In this document: piece by piece, positions 40,190 through 49,683 of the stretch | How the letters are laid out: every line of letters begins with the position of its first letter | Numbering within the stretch: the stretch's first letter is position 1 | Assembly (NCBI RefSeq): GCF_014486695.1 | Contig: NZ_JACTAB010000004.1 | Coordinates: forward strand, 186,001 to 250,000 | Direction of reading: 5' to 3' | From: Flavobacterium buctense | GTDB lineage: Bacteria; Bacteroidota; Bacteroidia; Flavobacteriales; Flavobacteriaceae | Length of the DNA: 64,000 nucleotides | Notes under the pieces: model-generated | The model's database searches: none | Told to the model about the DNA's origin: nothing | Seen by the model: the letters and a program-made list of their open reading frames with translations, nothing else | Program-made: the position numbers and the translations under genes

Positions 40190-41272
40190 ATGAAAAACAC
40201 AGCTTTAACACACATTCATGAAAGTTTAGGGGCTAAGATGGTACCATTTGCCGGGTACAACATGCCGGTGCAATATGAAGGTGTAAATGCCGAACATGAA
40301 ACCGTAAGAAATAGCGTAGGCGTTTTTGACGTGTCACACATGGGTGAATTTTTGCTTACGGGCGAAAATGCTTTGGCACTAATTCAAAAAGTAACTTCTA
40401 ATGACGCTTCGGTTCTCGAAATCGGGCGTGCACAATATTCTTGTTTACCAAACAATGACGGTGGCATCGTAGATGATTTAATCGTTTACCGAATGAAAGA
40501 AGACCAATATTTATTGGTAGTCAATGCGTCAAACATCGACAAAGACTGGAACTGGATTTCTTCACACAATGATTTAGGTGTTGACATGAAAAACATTTCT
40601 GAGGACTATTCTTTGTTGGCAATACAAGGACCAAAAGCGGTGGAAGCCATGCAGTCCTTAACTTCCGTAAACTTATCTGAAATCAAATATTATCATTTTG
40701 AAGTTGGGCCATTTGCCGGAGTTTCAGACGTAATTATTTCTGCTACAGGCTATACCGGTTCGGGCGGATTTGAAATTTACTGCAAAAATTCAGATGCAGA
40801 ACAAGTTTGGAATAAAGTATTCGAAGCCGGTGCCGCTTTTGGCATCAAACCAATTGGTTTAGCGGCGCGTGATACTTTACGTTTGGAAATGGGATTTTGT
40901 TTATACGGAAATGACATCAACGATACTACTTCTCCATTAGAAGCCGGTTTGGGTTGGATTACCAAATTTACCAAAACCTTTACCAATTCAGAAAACCTTT
41001 TGAAACAAAAAGAAGCCGGCGTTACTCGTAAGTTGGTTGGATTCGAATTAATTGAAAGAGGCATTCCGCGTCATGACTACGAAATTGTAGATGCTGAGGG
41101 AAACAATATCGGAATTGTTACTTCTGGAACTATGGCACCATCTTTAGGAAAAGGAATTGGAATGGGCTATGTAAAAACGGAATTATCAGCGGTTGACAGT
41201 GACATTTATATCCAAATCAGAAACAATAAAGTAAAAGCAAAAGTGGTCAAATTGCCGTTTTATAAAAAATAA
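40190..41272 (+). CDS. gcvT: Aminomethyltransferase, glycine cleavage T protein
   Basis: At 360 residues it has the usual size. [30 protein letters not shown] is the conserved N-terminal block with the THF site. [19 protein letters not shown] contains the conserved aspartate region, [11 protein letters not shown] is another signature, and [19 protein letters not shown] is the C-half signature. T protein releases ammonia and passes the methylene carbon from the aminomethyl-H protein to THF, giving 5,10-CH2-THF. gcvP and gcvH are not in the window, which is common in Bacteroidota. The S41 protease follows 5 bp after the stop. Confidence 0.94.
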   Translation: MKNTALTHIHESLGAKMVPFAGYNMPVQYEGVNAEHETVRNSVGVFDVSHMGEFLLTGENALALIQKVTSNDASVLEIGRAQYSCLPNNDGGIVDDLIVYRMKEDQYLLVVNASNIDKDWNWISSHNDLGVDMKNISEDYSLLAIQGPKAVEAMQSLTSVNLSEIKYYHFEVGPFAGVSDVIISATGYTGSGGFEIYCKNSDAEQVWNKVFEAGAAFGIKPIGLAARDTLRLEMGFCLYGNDINDTTSPLEAGLGWITKFTKTFTNSENLLKQKEAGVTRKLVGFELIERGIPRHDYEIVDAEGNNIGIVTSGTMAPSLGKGIGMGYVKTELSAVDSDIYIQIRNNKVKAKVVKLPFYKK

Positions 41273-41277
41273 TTAAA

Positions 41278-43299
41278 GTGAACCGATTCTTAATCATAGG
41301 GCTTTTTCCTCTTTTCCTACTCGGTCAAACGGAGAAAAACCCTTGTAAAACCTTATCAAGAATCAACACACTTATTCAGGAAAACCATTACAAGCCAAAA
41401 CCGGTAGACGACAGTTTATCGGTTTATGTTTTTAAAACACTGCTCAGCCGTTTAGACGAAGAAAACCGCTTATTCATTGAACCCGAAATCAAATGGTTGC
41501 AAAAGCACGAGCTAAAAATTGATGATTATCTGACTACTAATGACTGTACCTTTTTAGACGATTTTTACGCTGCTTACTCCAAAACGGTATTGCGATATAA
41601 AACCGTTATAGAAACCCTCAAAAAAGAACCTTTTCCTTTAAGCAGTTCAGAAAAAGTTCAGTTCTCCAAAGAGGCATTTCCTTATGCCAAAGATGAAGCA
41701 GAATTAAAGCATCAATACAAAAAAAGAATCCTTTTCAACATTCTTCGCGATGTGTCGGAAATGAGTACCAACAAAGACTCACTTACTGCCAATTTTGAGA
41801 CTTTAGCAGCAACCAGTAAAGCCAAAGTTTTTGATAAGAGCGAATGCAAAATCAGAAGCTACGAACTCACTAAAGAAGAATTCAATTCGGCTTTCCTTTC
41901 GGTATTTTGCTCTTATTTTGATCCGCATACCGATTATTTCTCCCAAAGTGACAAATCTTCTTTTTATTCCAACGTAAGTTCAGACAACCTTACTTTCGGG
42001 CTTTATGTTTCCATGACCGAAAAAGACGAAATGACCGTGGATGAAGTTTTACCCGGAAGTTCGGCCTATTTTACCGAGAAAATCGACAAAGGTGACCAAC
42101 TGTTAAAAGTCAAACACAAAAACGATGAGTATGAAATCGCCTGCGCTTCGATGAAAAAAATAGATGAAATTATTACATCAAACGAATACAAAACCGCCGA
42201 TTTTACCTTTAGAAAAAAAAGCGGTGAAGTGTACAGTGTACGCTTGAGTAAAAAAATAATGAAGGATTACCAAAACAATGTCTTTAGTTTCAAAATTAAA
42301 ACCGACAATGCTACTATTGGCTACATTCGAATTCCAAGCTTCTATGCTACTTTTGAAAACGGGAAATCCAGCGCGAGTAATGATGTGGCTAAAGAAGTCT
42401 ACAAACTCCAAGAAGACCAAATCGACGGAATCATCATCGATGTTGAAAACAATGGCGGTGGTTCAATGGAGGAAGCAGTCAAACTATCCGGATTGTTTAT
42501 AGACGCCGGTCCTTTGGCTATAATGAACGACAACAAAAACAAAAAAGAAATCCTGAAGGACATGCGTCGTGGTACAATTTACACCGGACCTATAGTAGTC
42601 ATGGTCAATGGTTTTTCGGCTTCTGCGAGTGAGTTTTTTGCCAATGCCATGCAAGATTATAATCGTGCTATTTTAGTTGGAAATCGAACCCTGGGAAAAG
42701 CTTCTATGCAAAGAATATTTCCTTTAGATGATGACAATCAAGAGTTTCTAAAATTAACTTTGGAAAAATTCTACCGCATTACCGGAAAAAGTAACCAATA
42801 TTCCGGCATCATGCCCGATATTGAAATTCCGTTGTTGTTTGACAAGCAAATGCCACGTGAAGACAGTAACAAAACCGCTTTGCAAAATGATGAAATTAGT
42901 GTAATTGTTAAGTACAACCGATTGAGTAATGAATTCAAAGACGAAGTGATGGCTTTAAGCAAAAAACGCATTGAACAAAATCCAATCGCGAATGAAATTA
43001 TAGCTTTAAACACTAAAATCAATCCGTTATACGATAATGATTTGCCTCCAATACTGTTGCATTTTGACAAGGTTTTTGATGAGGTCAATAGCATAAACAA
43101 ACTTTGGAAAGAAATCAAATCAACCGGTGAAAAAAAGTTATCCATGACTGTTGAACAAAATTCCATTGATATAGAAAACCAAAAGTTTGACGAATACTTA
43201 AAGAGTTTCAATACTGAAAGAGTAAAAGACATCAAACAAAACTATCACATATTGGAAGCCGTAAACATTTTAAACGATATTAAAAACATAAAACCCTAA
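41278..43299 (+). CDS. S41-family carboxy-terminal processing protease
   Basis: GTG 41278 (MNRFLIIGLFPLFLLGQTEK) is chosen because it alone gives a signal sequence; a later ATG would cut it. The product has 673 residues, like Tsp/Prc. A PDZ-like region lies near residues 255-300 (DEVLPGSSAYFTEKIDKGDQLL). The S41 catalytic domain follows: GIIIDVENNGGGSMEEA, then MVNGFSASASEFFANAMQDY with Ser nucleophile and NRTLGKASMQRIFPL with Lys base. It is periplasmic and may trim or degrade envelope proteins. It is 5 bp after gcvT, and the next gene follows 4 bp later. Confidence 0.9.
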   Translation: MNRFLIIGLFPLFLLGQTEKNPCKTLSRINTLIQENHYKPKPVDDSLSVYVFKTLLSRLDEENRLFIEPEIKWLQKHELKIDDYLTTNDCTFLDDFYAAYSKTVLRYKTVIETLKKEPFPLSSSEKVQFSKEAFPYAKDEAELKHQYKKRILFNILRDVSEMSTNKDSLTANFETLAATSKAKVFDKSECKIRSYELTKEEFNSAFLSVFCSYFDPHTDYFSQSDKSSFYSNVSSDNLTFGLYVSMTEKDEMTVDEVLPGSSAYFTEKIDKGDQLLKVKHKNDEYEIACASMKKIDEIITSNEYKTADFTFRKKSGEVYSVRLSKKIMKDYQNNVFSFKIKTDNATIGYIRIPSFYATFENGKSSASNDVAKEVYKLQEDQIDGIIIDVENNGGGSMEEAVKLSGLFIDAGPLAIMNDNKNKKEILKDMRRGTIYTGPIVVMVNGFSASASEFFANAMQDYNRAILVGNRTLGKASMQRIFPLDDDNQEFLKLTLEKFYRITGKSNQYSGIMPDIEIPLLFDKQMPREDSNKTALQNDEISVIVKYNRLSNEFKDEVMALSKKRIEQNPIANEIIALNTKINPLYDNDLPPILLHFDKVFDEVNSINKLWKEIKSTGEKKLSMTVEQNSIDIENQKFDEYLKSFNTERVKDIKQNYHILEAVNILNDIKNIKP

Positions 43300-43303
43300 C
43301 TTT

Positions 43304-44338
43304 ATGAAAATCAAATTACTATTTGTTATTACATTTTTTATTAGTTTAAATATAAAAGCCCAAGAATTCAAATCTCCGGTTGAGTACCTAAGCTACATCG
43401 GTAAAGAACAAGAGAACATTTCTAAGAGCATGTGGAAGTACACTTCTGCTGTGGCGCATTCTAAAAGTGCTCGTCGCATTGACAACACCAGAAAGCTCTT
43501 GGTAAAAAGCATCCAAACCGCCAACAAAAAAGTCAGTGCTTTAAAAGACGGTTACAAAGGCGATGTAGATTACCGAAATCAAGTAATAGAGTTTCTAAAT
43601 ATCTCTGAAAAAAACATCAACGAAGAATACGACAAAATCATCAACATGCAAGAAGTGGCTGAGGAATCTTATGATTTAATGGAAGCTTACATTATGACAC
43701 GTGATTTGGTCAATAAAAAGATCGATGCCGAATATGAAAAAGTGAGTTTGGCCCAAAAAACTTTCGCCACCAAATACAACATCAACCTCACCGAAGACGT
43801 AAGCGAATTGGGTAAAAAGATGAAAATCTCAGGAGAAGTTTTTGATTACCATACTCAATTGTACCTGATCTTCTTCAAAACTAATATAACCGATTTGTTT
43901 CTGTCACAAGCCATAGAAAAGAAAGACCTTGGTGCTATCCAACAAAACAGTAGCGCTTTGATTCAGTATGCTGACGAAGGGTTGGAAAAACTAAAAACCA
44001 TCAAACCTTATGATGGCGACAATACTATGGTTTTAACCACCAAAAAAGCTTTGGAATACTATAAAAAACAAGCCCAACAGTTTGCGCCTAAGGTAGTTGA
44101 TTTCCTCATGTTCAATGAAAAATTTGAAACCGCCAAAAAATCATTAGAATCCAAATCAGACAAAGACAGAACCAAAGAAGAAATCGAAAACTACAATGGT
44201 ATGGTCAAGCAAATCAACAAAGAAATCGACAATTACAATAAAATCAACAACACCAATTTACAAGAAAAAAACACCATAATCAACAATTGGAACTCGACCG
44301 GAGACATTTTTATTTCGGCACACGTTCCCCAAGGTTAA
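43304..44338 (+). CDS. Secreted helical protein coupled to S41 protease
   Basis: This 344-residue protein has a signal peptide (MKIKLLFVITFFISLNIKAQ). The remainder is almost all amphipathic helix. Residues about 30-110 contain YLSYIGKEQENISKSMWKYT and RRIDNTRKLLVKSIQTANKK, and long charged helices continue to about 320. No family is recognised. The start is only 4 bp after the protease stop, so the two are translated together. It could be a substrate, adaptor or inhibitor of the protease, like partners of Tsp/Prc, but this is inference. Confidence 0.75.
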   Translation: MKIKLLFVITFFISLNIKAQEFKSPVEYLSYIGKEQENISKSMWKYTSAVAHSKSARRIDNTRKLLVKSIQTANKKVSALKDGYKGDVDYRNQVIEFLNISEKNINEEYDKIINMQEVAEESYDLMEAYIMTRDLVNKKIDAEYEKVSLAQKTFATKYNINLTEDVSELGKKMKISGEVFDYHTQLYLIFFKTNITDLFLSQAIEKKDLGAIQQNSSALIQYADEGLEKLKTIKPYDGDNTMVLTTKKALEYYKKQAQQFAPKVVDFLMFNEKFETAKKSLESKSDKDRTKEEIENYNGMVKQINKEIDNYNKINNTNLQEKNTIINNWNSTGDIFISAHVPQG

Positions 44339-44354
44339 TTTGTAGATTCTATCG

Positions 44355-44385
44355 TTTGCAATAACCGAATAAACCGTTATTTTTG
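44355..44385 (+). promoter_or_regulatory. Promoter of yebC
   Basis: TTTG at 44355-44358 and TATTTTTG at 44378-44385 are spaced by 19 bases. The ATG at 44414 is 28 bases downstream. Confidence 0.8.
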
Positions 44386-44413
44386 CACAAAATAAAAAAA
44401 CATTCTATCAGAA

Positions 44414-45124
44414 ATGGGAAGAGCATTTGAATTTAGAAAAGGAAGAAAAATGAAGCGTTGGTCAGCCATGGCCAAAGCCTTTACACGTATCGGAAAAGAC
44501 ATCGTCATGGCGGTGAAAGAAGGCGGACCAAACCCGGAAGCCAATTCCCGTTTAAGAGCGGTAATGCAAAACGCCAAGGCAGCTAATATGCCAAAAGAAA
44601 ACGTAGAACGCGCTATTAAAAAAGCCACCGACAAAGATACGGCCAACTATAAAGAACAACTTTTTGAAGGTTATGCACCACACGGAATTGCCCTTTTAAT
44701 TGAAACCGCTACCGACAACAACAACAGAACCGTGGCCAACATCAGAAGTTATTTCAATAAATGCAACGGAACGTTGGGCACACAAGGCTCGGTTGAATTC
44801 ATGTTCGACCACACTTGCAACTTCAGAATCCCAAACAACAATATCGACATTGAGGAAATGGAGTTAGAATTCATCGATTTCGGTGCCGAAGAAATCTTTG
44901 CCGATGAAGACGGAATCTTAATCTACGCGCCTTTCGGAAGCTTTGGAGCCATTCAAAAAGAATTGGAAAGCCGTGGCATTGAAATCTTGTCTTCCGGATT
45001 CGAAAGAATTCCGCAAATCACTAAAAAACTAACCGAAGCCGAAATGGCCGACGTAGAAAAACTAATCGAAAAAATCGAAGAAGATGACGACGTGATGAAC
45101 GTGTATCATACGATGGAAGAATAA
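44414..45124 (+). CDS. yebC: YebC/PmpR-family protein (TACO1 homologue)
   Basis: At 236 residues it has the normal length. The N-terminus MGRAFEFRKGRKMKRWSAMA contains the YebC basic block. KEGGPNPEANSRLRAVMQNAKAANMPKENVERAI is the family hallmark, and YAPHGIALLIETATDNNNRT marks the middle domain. YebC proteins bind DNA or nascent ribosomes. Recent work in other bacteria links them to translation of polyproline-type stretches, and older work to transcription control. The exact role here is not readable. It has its own promoter and a terminator at 45156. Confidence 0.93.
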   Translation: MGRAFEFRKGRKMKRWSAMAKAFTRIGKDIVMAVKEGGPNPEANSRLRAVMQNAKAANMPKENVERAIKKATDKDTANYKEQLFEGYAPHGIALLIETATDNNNRTVANIRSYFNKCNGTLGTQGSVEFMFDHTCNFRIPNNNIDIEEMELEFIDFGAEEIFADEDGILIYAPFGSFGAIQKELESRGIEILSSGFERIPQITKKLTEAEMADVEKLIEKIEEDDDVMNVYHTMEE

Positions 45125-45155
45125 TATCAGATATTAAATTTTAGATATTAAATAT

Positions 45156-45186
45156 AACGCTAGGCATTTGCTTGGCGTTTTTTTGT
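45156..45186 (+). terminator. Terminator after yebC
   Basis: The stem AACGC with inner GCA-TTTGC pairing closes with GGCGTT and a T7 run. Its sequence closely resembles the reverse complement of the terminator at 46353. Confidence 0.8.
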
Positions 45187-45191
45187 TTTTA

Positions 45192-45275
45192 GGAGCAGAA
45201 CGTTTTGGGGTTCTTTCACTATTGCTCCCGCTATCCGCGCTACATGGTAGCTTGCTCCTATCGGGGCTAAAATGG
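45192..45275 (+). repeat. Hairpin repeat, family member 1
   Basis: The segment has CCCGCTATCCGC near its centre and CTATCGGGGCTA at its end, which pair partly as an inverted repeat. The same two blocks occur in the repeat at 50749-50826 (CCCGCTATTCGC and CTATCGGGGCTA), so it is a dispersed repeat family rather than chance. It does not code. Confidence 0.6.
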
Positions 45276-45307
45276 CGAATCTGCGTAAAAACAATAAGTA
45301 TTATTGT

Positions 45308-45315
45308 TATATTTG
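45308..45315 (+). promoter_or_regulatory. -7 box before orphan gene 45359
   Basis: TATATTTG is an exact match, 43 bases before the ATG. A perfect GACTAAA/TTTAGTC inverted repeat follows at 45314-45332 and could act as an operator. Confidence 0.5.
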
Positions 45316-45358
45316 ACTAAACGCTATTTAGTCATTTAAAATTTCAATCGAAATAATT

Positions 45359-46309
45359 ATGAAAATAACAACTATACTTTTTCTTCTATTTGCCTTTAAC
45401 TCTAGCTCAGCACAGAAAATTGAAACCATTACTATTCCTAAAGGAATTGTTTATAATTACTGTAGTGACAAAATAATTGACAAAACAAAAAAAATGATAA
45501 CCAGTAATATTGCTGATAGTACTGACTATTCATTATTACAAAAAACACTTATTGTTGGTCCAGTATTATGGAGCCGTTTTAAAGAATATAAAAAAATACA
45601 AACGATTGAAAAAGGTAAAGTGTCTTTTCATGTTGATGATTTGATATTAGAAGGCAAAATGAGTCAAGACATTAATGATTCCAAAATAATTTGGAATGAA
45701 TTCAGGAAAGAGATAACTGAAAATTACATCATCAGAAAAGCGAATGAACAAGAATTACGATACTATTGGTCAGTCATTTCATTTGATATAGACGAACCAT
45801 TATTAATTGTAGAAACAAAAAATCACAATTATATTTTAAATGTTTTAAAAAAGGATTTAAAACTTATGTGGCTGGATGAAGTTCCTCCTTTAAATAAAGA
45901 GTCTGGTAATGAAAACTCAAAAGTAGTAATGTATCGAGATGGAAAAGTAATTGATTCAATCCCGAAAGGAGTTAAAGAAACAAAATTAGAGAAGGTTGTT
46001 TTTTTGAATTCAGATGCCGAACTTAAAGAAAACAGTTCTATTGAAGATATCAATGAAATTTTAACTAAAATGAAGGCTATTTTTGAGGAGCTTTTCAAAA
46101 ACTCTGACAAACCGGGAAAAATAATGGTTCAGATTGAACTAGGAAAAATTGAAAACAAAATAGATTTTGCAGTAAGAGATGAATTAGATTTAGATATAAT
46201 GAAAGAATTTGAAAAAAAAATAAATGCTGAGAAATATCCAAATTCAAAAAAAGACCCCATAAAAATTCAATTTATTTTTAAAGTAAACTCTTTTGATGAT
46301 TCAGAATAA
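45359..46309 (+). CDS. Secreted orphan protein, likely inserted gene
   Basis: This 316-residue protein has a signal peptide (MKITTILFLLFAFNSSSAQ). The mature part is K/E/N/I-rich and AT-rich. SIPKGVKETKLEKVVF near residue 210 and a helical KAIFEELFKNSDKPGK segment stand out, but no family is recognised. The gene lies between two hairpin terminators of nearly inverse sequence, and its composition differs from both flanks (yebC and the cysteine-synthase-like gene), so it looks acquired. Whether it is linked to the dispersed repeat upstream is unknown. Confidence 0.65.
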   Translation: MKITTILFLLFAFNSSSAQKIETITIPKGIVYNYCSDKIIDKTKKMITSNIADSTDYSLLQKTLIVGPVLWSRFKEYKKIQTIEKGKVSFHVDDLILEGKMSQDINDSKIIWNEFRKEITENYIIRKANEQELRYYWSVISFDIDEPLLIVETKNHNYILNVLKKDLKLMWLDEVPPLNKESGNENSKVVMYRDGKVIDSIPKGVKETKLEKVVFLNSDAELKENSSIEDINEILTKMKAIFEELFKNSDKPGKIMVQIELGKIENKIDFAVRDELDLDIMKEFEKKINAEKYPNSKKDPIKIQFIFKVNSFDDSE

Positions 46310-46352
46310 AAAGAAAATAAAAGACGCATTAGTTATTGAATAATAAGAAAAC

Positions 46353-46380
46353 AAAAACGCCAAGCAATGCTCGGCGTTTT
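46353..46380. terminator. Terminator between orphan gene and cysteine-synthase-like gene
   Basis: The stem AAAACGCC/GGCGTTTT has an AGCAATGCT inner pairing. It terminates the minus-strand gene ending at 46403 and can also serve the plus-strand orphan gene. Confidence 0.75.
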
Positions 46381-46402
46381 CTATATCTAAAAGTAATTCT
46401 AA

Positions 46403-47443
46403 TTACTTAATGAATTCTATCTTCTGTACTTCTTCCGCATTAACACTGTCAAAGAAACCTTGCTCATTCATCCAGTCATCACTATATACTTTACTCATAT
46501 AACGCGAACCATGGTCTGGGAAAATAGCAATTACATTACTGTTTTCGTTAAACTCACCTTCTTCAGCATATTGCTTAATAGCTTGCATTACGGCTCCTGA
46601 AGTGTAACCTACAAACAATCCTTCTTTTTTAGCAATTTCACGAGTAGTGTGCGCACTTTCCTCATCCGTAACTTTCATGAAATGATCGATAGAATCGAAA
46701 TCAGTTGCGGTTGGGATTAGATTTTTTCCTAAACCTTCTATTCTGTATGGGTAAATTTCTTCAGCATCAAACTCTTTGGTTTCGTGGTATTTTTTCAATA
46801 CTGAACCAAATGCATCAACGCCTAAAATTCTAATATTCGGATTTTGTTCTTTCAAAAACTTCGCTGCTCCTGAAATCGTTCCTCCGGTGCCGCTGCACGC
46901 AATCAAGTGGGTAATTTTTCCATTGGTTTGTTCCCAAATTTCCGGACCCGTTGATTTGTAATGCGCATCAATATTCAATTGGTTAAAATACTGATTGATA
47001 TAAATAGAACCTTTGGTTTCTTCGTGTAAACGCTTAGCTACATTGTAATATGAACGCTCGTCATCGGCAGAAACGTGTGCCGGACAAACATATACTTTGG
47101 CACCTAAACTGCGCAACATATCTATTTTATCTTTCGAAGATTTAGAACTTACCGCCAAGATACAGCTATATCCTTTAATGATGCTCACCATAGCCAAACT
47201 AAAACCGGTATTACCCGATGTAGTTTCAATGATAGTATCACCCGGCGTTAAAATGCCTTGTCTTTCTGCTTCTTCAATAATATATAATGCAATTCTGTCT
47301 TTGGTGGAGTGACCTGGGTTGAAGGCTTCAACCTTAGCGTAAAAATTTCCCGGTAAAGATTCTGTGATTTTATTAAGTCTAATTAGTGGAGTATTCCCTA
47401 TTAGACTTAACACATTATCGTGAGCTTTTATATCTTCTTTCAT
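46403..47443 (-). CDS. PLP-dependent cysteine synthase family protein
   Basis: This 346-residue protein has fold-type II PLP features. [13 protein letters not shown] lies near residues 15-27, and the Schiff-base lysine is in [13 protein letters not shown] near residue 48. The phosphate loop is [12 protein letters not shown], and [18 protein letters not shown] binds PLP phosphate. The family includes O-acetylserine sulfhydrylase and cystathionine beta-synthase. The family-specific SSxKDR is HSTKDR here, closer to the CBS/CysM branch. No CBS domain follows. Substrate cannot be settled from sequence. It shares the hairpin at 46353 with the orphan gene. Confidence 0.9.
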   Translation of the reverse strand: MKEDIKAHDNVLSLIGNTPLIRLNKITESLPGNFYAKVEAFNPGHSTKDRIALYIIEEAERQGILTPGDTIIETTSGNTGFSLAMVSIIKGYSCILAVSSKSSKDKIDMLRSLGAKVYVCPAHVSADDERSYYNVAKRLHEETKGSIYINQYFNQLNIDAHYKSTGPEIWEQTNGKITHLIACSGTGGTISGAAKFLKEQNPNIRILGVDAFGSVLKKYHETKEFDAEEIYPYRIEGLGKNLIPTATDFDSIDHFMKVTDEESAHTTREIAKKEGLFVGYTSGAVMQAIKQYAEEGEFNENSNVIAIFPDHGSRYMSKVYSDDWMNEQGFFDSVNAEEVQKIEFIK

Positions 47444-47522
47444 AAAATAAATTAGTCAAGGCGTATTAACAAGTCAATTTTACAGACTTTTTAACTTTGC
47501 AAATTTAATAAAATATTTTAAA

Positions 47523-49586
47523 CTATCTTTTTATTCCTTCTAAATCTAACAAAAAACTGTATTCTTTGGCGATTTCCTTAATGGCTTCAAACCTTCCCGA
47601 CGCTCCTCCGTGACCTGCTTCCATGTTGGTATCCAAATATAACTGATTATTATCAGTTTTCAAAACCCTTAATTTGGCGACCCATTTCGCTGGTTCCCAA
47701 TATTGTACCTGTGAATCGTGTAATCCGGTCGATACATACATATTCGGATAGTCTTGCGCTACTACATTGTCATAAGGCGAATAGGAAAGCATATAATTAT
47801 AATATTTCTTCACATTCGGATTGCCCCATTCATCATATTCTCCCGTAGTTAAAGGGATTGTATCGTCCAACATTGTTGTCACTACATCCACAAACGGCAC
47901 TTGCGCGATGACTCCGTGGTACAAAGATGGTGCCATGTTTACTATAGTACCCATTAAAAGTCCGCCGGCAGAACCGCCTTCCGCGTACAAATGTTGTGGT
48001 GATGTATATTTATTGTCAATCAAAAACTGGGAACAATCGATGAAATCGGTAAACGTATTTTTCTTTTTCAACAACTTGCCGTCTTCATACCATTGTCGGC
48101 CTAAATCTTCACCACCGCGTATATGTGCTATCGCAAAAATAAATCCTCTGTCCAATAACGTCAATCGCACTGAAGAAAAATAACAATCCATCGTAGCACC
48201 ATAAGAACCGTAAGCATACAATAGCGTTGGATTGTTTCCGTCTTTCTTGATACCTTTGCGATAGACCATTGATATTGGGACTTTAGTTCCGTCTTTGGCT
48301 GTTGCCCAAAGTCGTTCTTCGGTGTAATTGTTTTTATCGAATTGGCCACCTAAAACTTCGTGTTCTTTCAACAAGGTTTTGGTCTTCGTTTTCATATTAA
48401 AATCAAATACAGATGATGGCACTGCTAATGATTGAAAGCTATAACGAAGGATTTCGGTATCAAAATCGAGATTGGTTGTCGTATATGCCGTATAAGTTTC
48501 ACTGTCAAAAGGCAAATAGTATGCTCCTACTCCATTCCAAGGCATGATTCGAATTTGGTTCAAACCATTCGCACGTTCAGCAACCACTAGGTAATCCTTG
48601 AAAATATCAATGTCTTCTAACAAAACATCTTCTCGGTGCGCAATCACATCTACCCAATTTTCCTTTGTGGTAGCGTTTTCAGGTGTTTTCATCAACTTGA
48701 AGTTGGTTGCCTTGTCTTTATTGGTTACTATATAAAAATGGTCTCCAAAATGCGACATCGAATATTCTAATCCGCGTGTTCTTTTTTGGAAAATGGTAAA
48801 CTTAGCGTCAGGCGTAGCGGATAAAACCGTTCGGTATTCTGTTGTTAACGTGCTGTTAGAATTGATTATGATGTATTTCTTCGACTTCGATTTATAAACC
48901 GAAACATCAAACGTTTCATCTTTTTCAAAATAAACCAACTTGTCTTTATCAGAATTGGTTCCGATTTTATGTTTGTAAATCTTATCTGAACGCAAGGTTT
49001 GGTCGTCTTTTCGGGTATAAAATAATGTCTTATTATCACTCGCCCAAGTCGCGCCTCCGGTAGTGTTTTCAATCTTTACGGGAAGTATTTCTCCCGTTTG
49101 AAGATTCTTAATTTGAATAGTATATTGTCTTCTCGAAACAGTATCGGTCCCAAAACTCGCCCAAACATTGTCTTCGCTAATACTTAAACCGGCCAAGTTG
49201 AAATAGGTAAACCCTTTAGCCATTTCGTTGCAATCGAATAGGATTTCTTCTTGGGCTTCCAAACTGCCTTTTTTGCGCGAATGAATCGGATAATCTTTGC
49301 CTTTTTCAAAACGCGTGATATAGTAATAACCATTATAGAAATAAGGAACCGATTCGTCATCTTCCTTAATTCGGGCTTTCATTTCTTCGAATAACTCTTT
49401 TTGGAACTCTTTGGTATGCGCAGTCGATTGTTGGTAGTATTCGTTCTCTTGATTCAGATAATCAATCACTTCCGATTTCTCTCTTTGGTTTAACCAATAG
49501 TAATTATCGGTGCGAACATGACCGTGTTTTTCCAACGGGTGTGGAATAATAGTAGCTTTTGGCGGTAATAGTATAGTTTCGGGCAT
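47523..49586 (-). CDS. S9 prolyl oligopeptidase (oligopeptidase B type)
   Basis: I set the start at ATG 49586 (MPETILLPPKATIIPHPLEKHG), giving 687 residues; a longer reading depends on a TTG. An N-terminal beta-propeller (about 15-410) precedes the alpha/beta hydrolase domain. The catalytic Ser is in YAEGGSAGGLLMG, Asp in STGLHDSQVQYWEP, and His in MEAGHGGASGRF. The GGSAGG form and DTIPLTTGEYDEWGNP support the oligopeptidase B (PtrB) group, which cuts after basic residues in short peptides. No signal peptide is seen, so it is cytosolic. It is convergent with nothing close and is followed by an A/T-rich gap. Confidence 0.9.
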   Translation of the reverse strand: MPETILLPPKATIIPHPLEKHGHVRTDNYYWLNQREKSEVIDYLNQENEYYQQSTAHTKEFQKELFEEMKARIKEDDESVPYFYNGYYYITRFEKGKDYPIHSRKKGSLEAQEEILFDCNEMAKGFTYFNLAGLSISEDNVWASFGTDTVSRRQYTIQIKNLQTGEILPVKIENTTGGATWASDNKTLFYTRKDDQTLRSDKIYKHKIGTNSDKDKLVYFEKDETFDVSVYKSKSKKYIIINSNSTLTTEYRTVLSATPDAKFTIFQKRTRGLEYSMSHFGDHFYIVTNKDKATNFKLMKTPENATTKENWVDVIAHREDVLLEDIDIFKDYLVVAERANGLNQIRIMPWNGVGAYYLPFDSETYTAYTTTNLDFDTEILRYSFQSLAVPSSVFDFNMKTKTKTLLKEHEVLGGQFDKNNYTEERLWATAKDGTKVPISMVYRKGIKKDGNNPTLLYAYGSYGATMDCYFSSVRLTLLDRGFIFAIAHIRGGEDLGRQWYEDGKLLKKKNTFTDFIDCSQFLIDNKYTSPQHLYAEGGSAGGLLMGTIVNMAPSLYHGVIAQVPFVDVVTTMLDDTIPLTTGEYDEWGNPNVKKYYNYMLSYSPYDNVVAQDYPNMYVSTGLHDSQVQYWEPAKWVAKLRVLKTDNNQLYLDTNMEAGHGGASGRFEAIKEIAKEYSFLLDLEGIKR

Positions 49587-49683
49587 GGAGTTGTTTATTA
49601 TCAACTACAAAAATAACCATACTATTAAAGGCGATTTTGGTTTTAACAGAAAGTTATAAACTTAACAATTAACAGTTGTCTAC

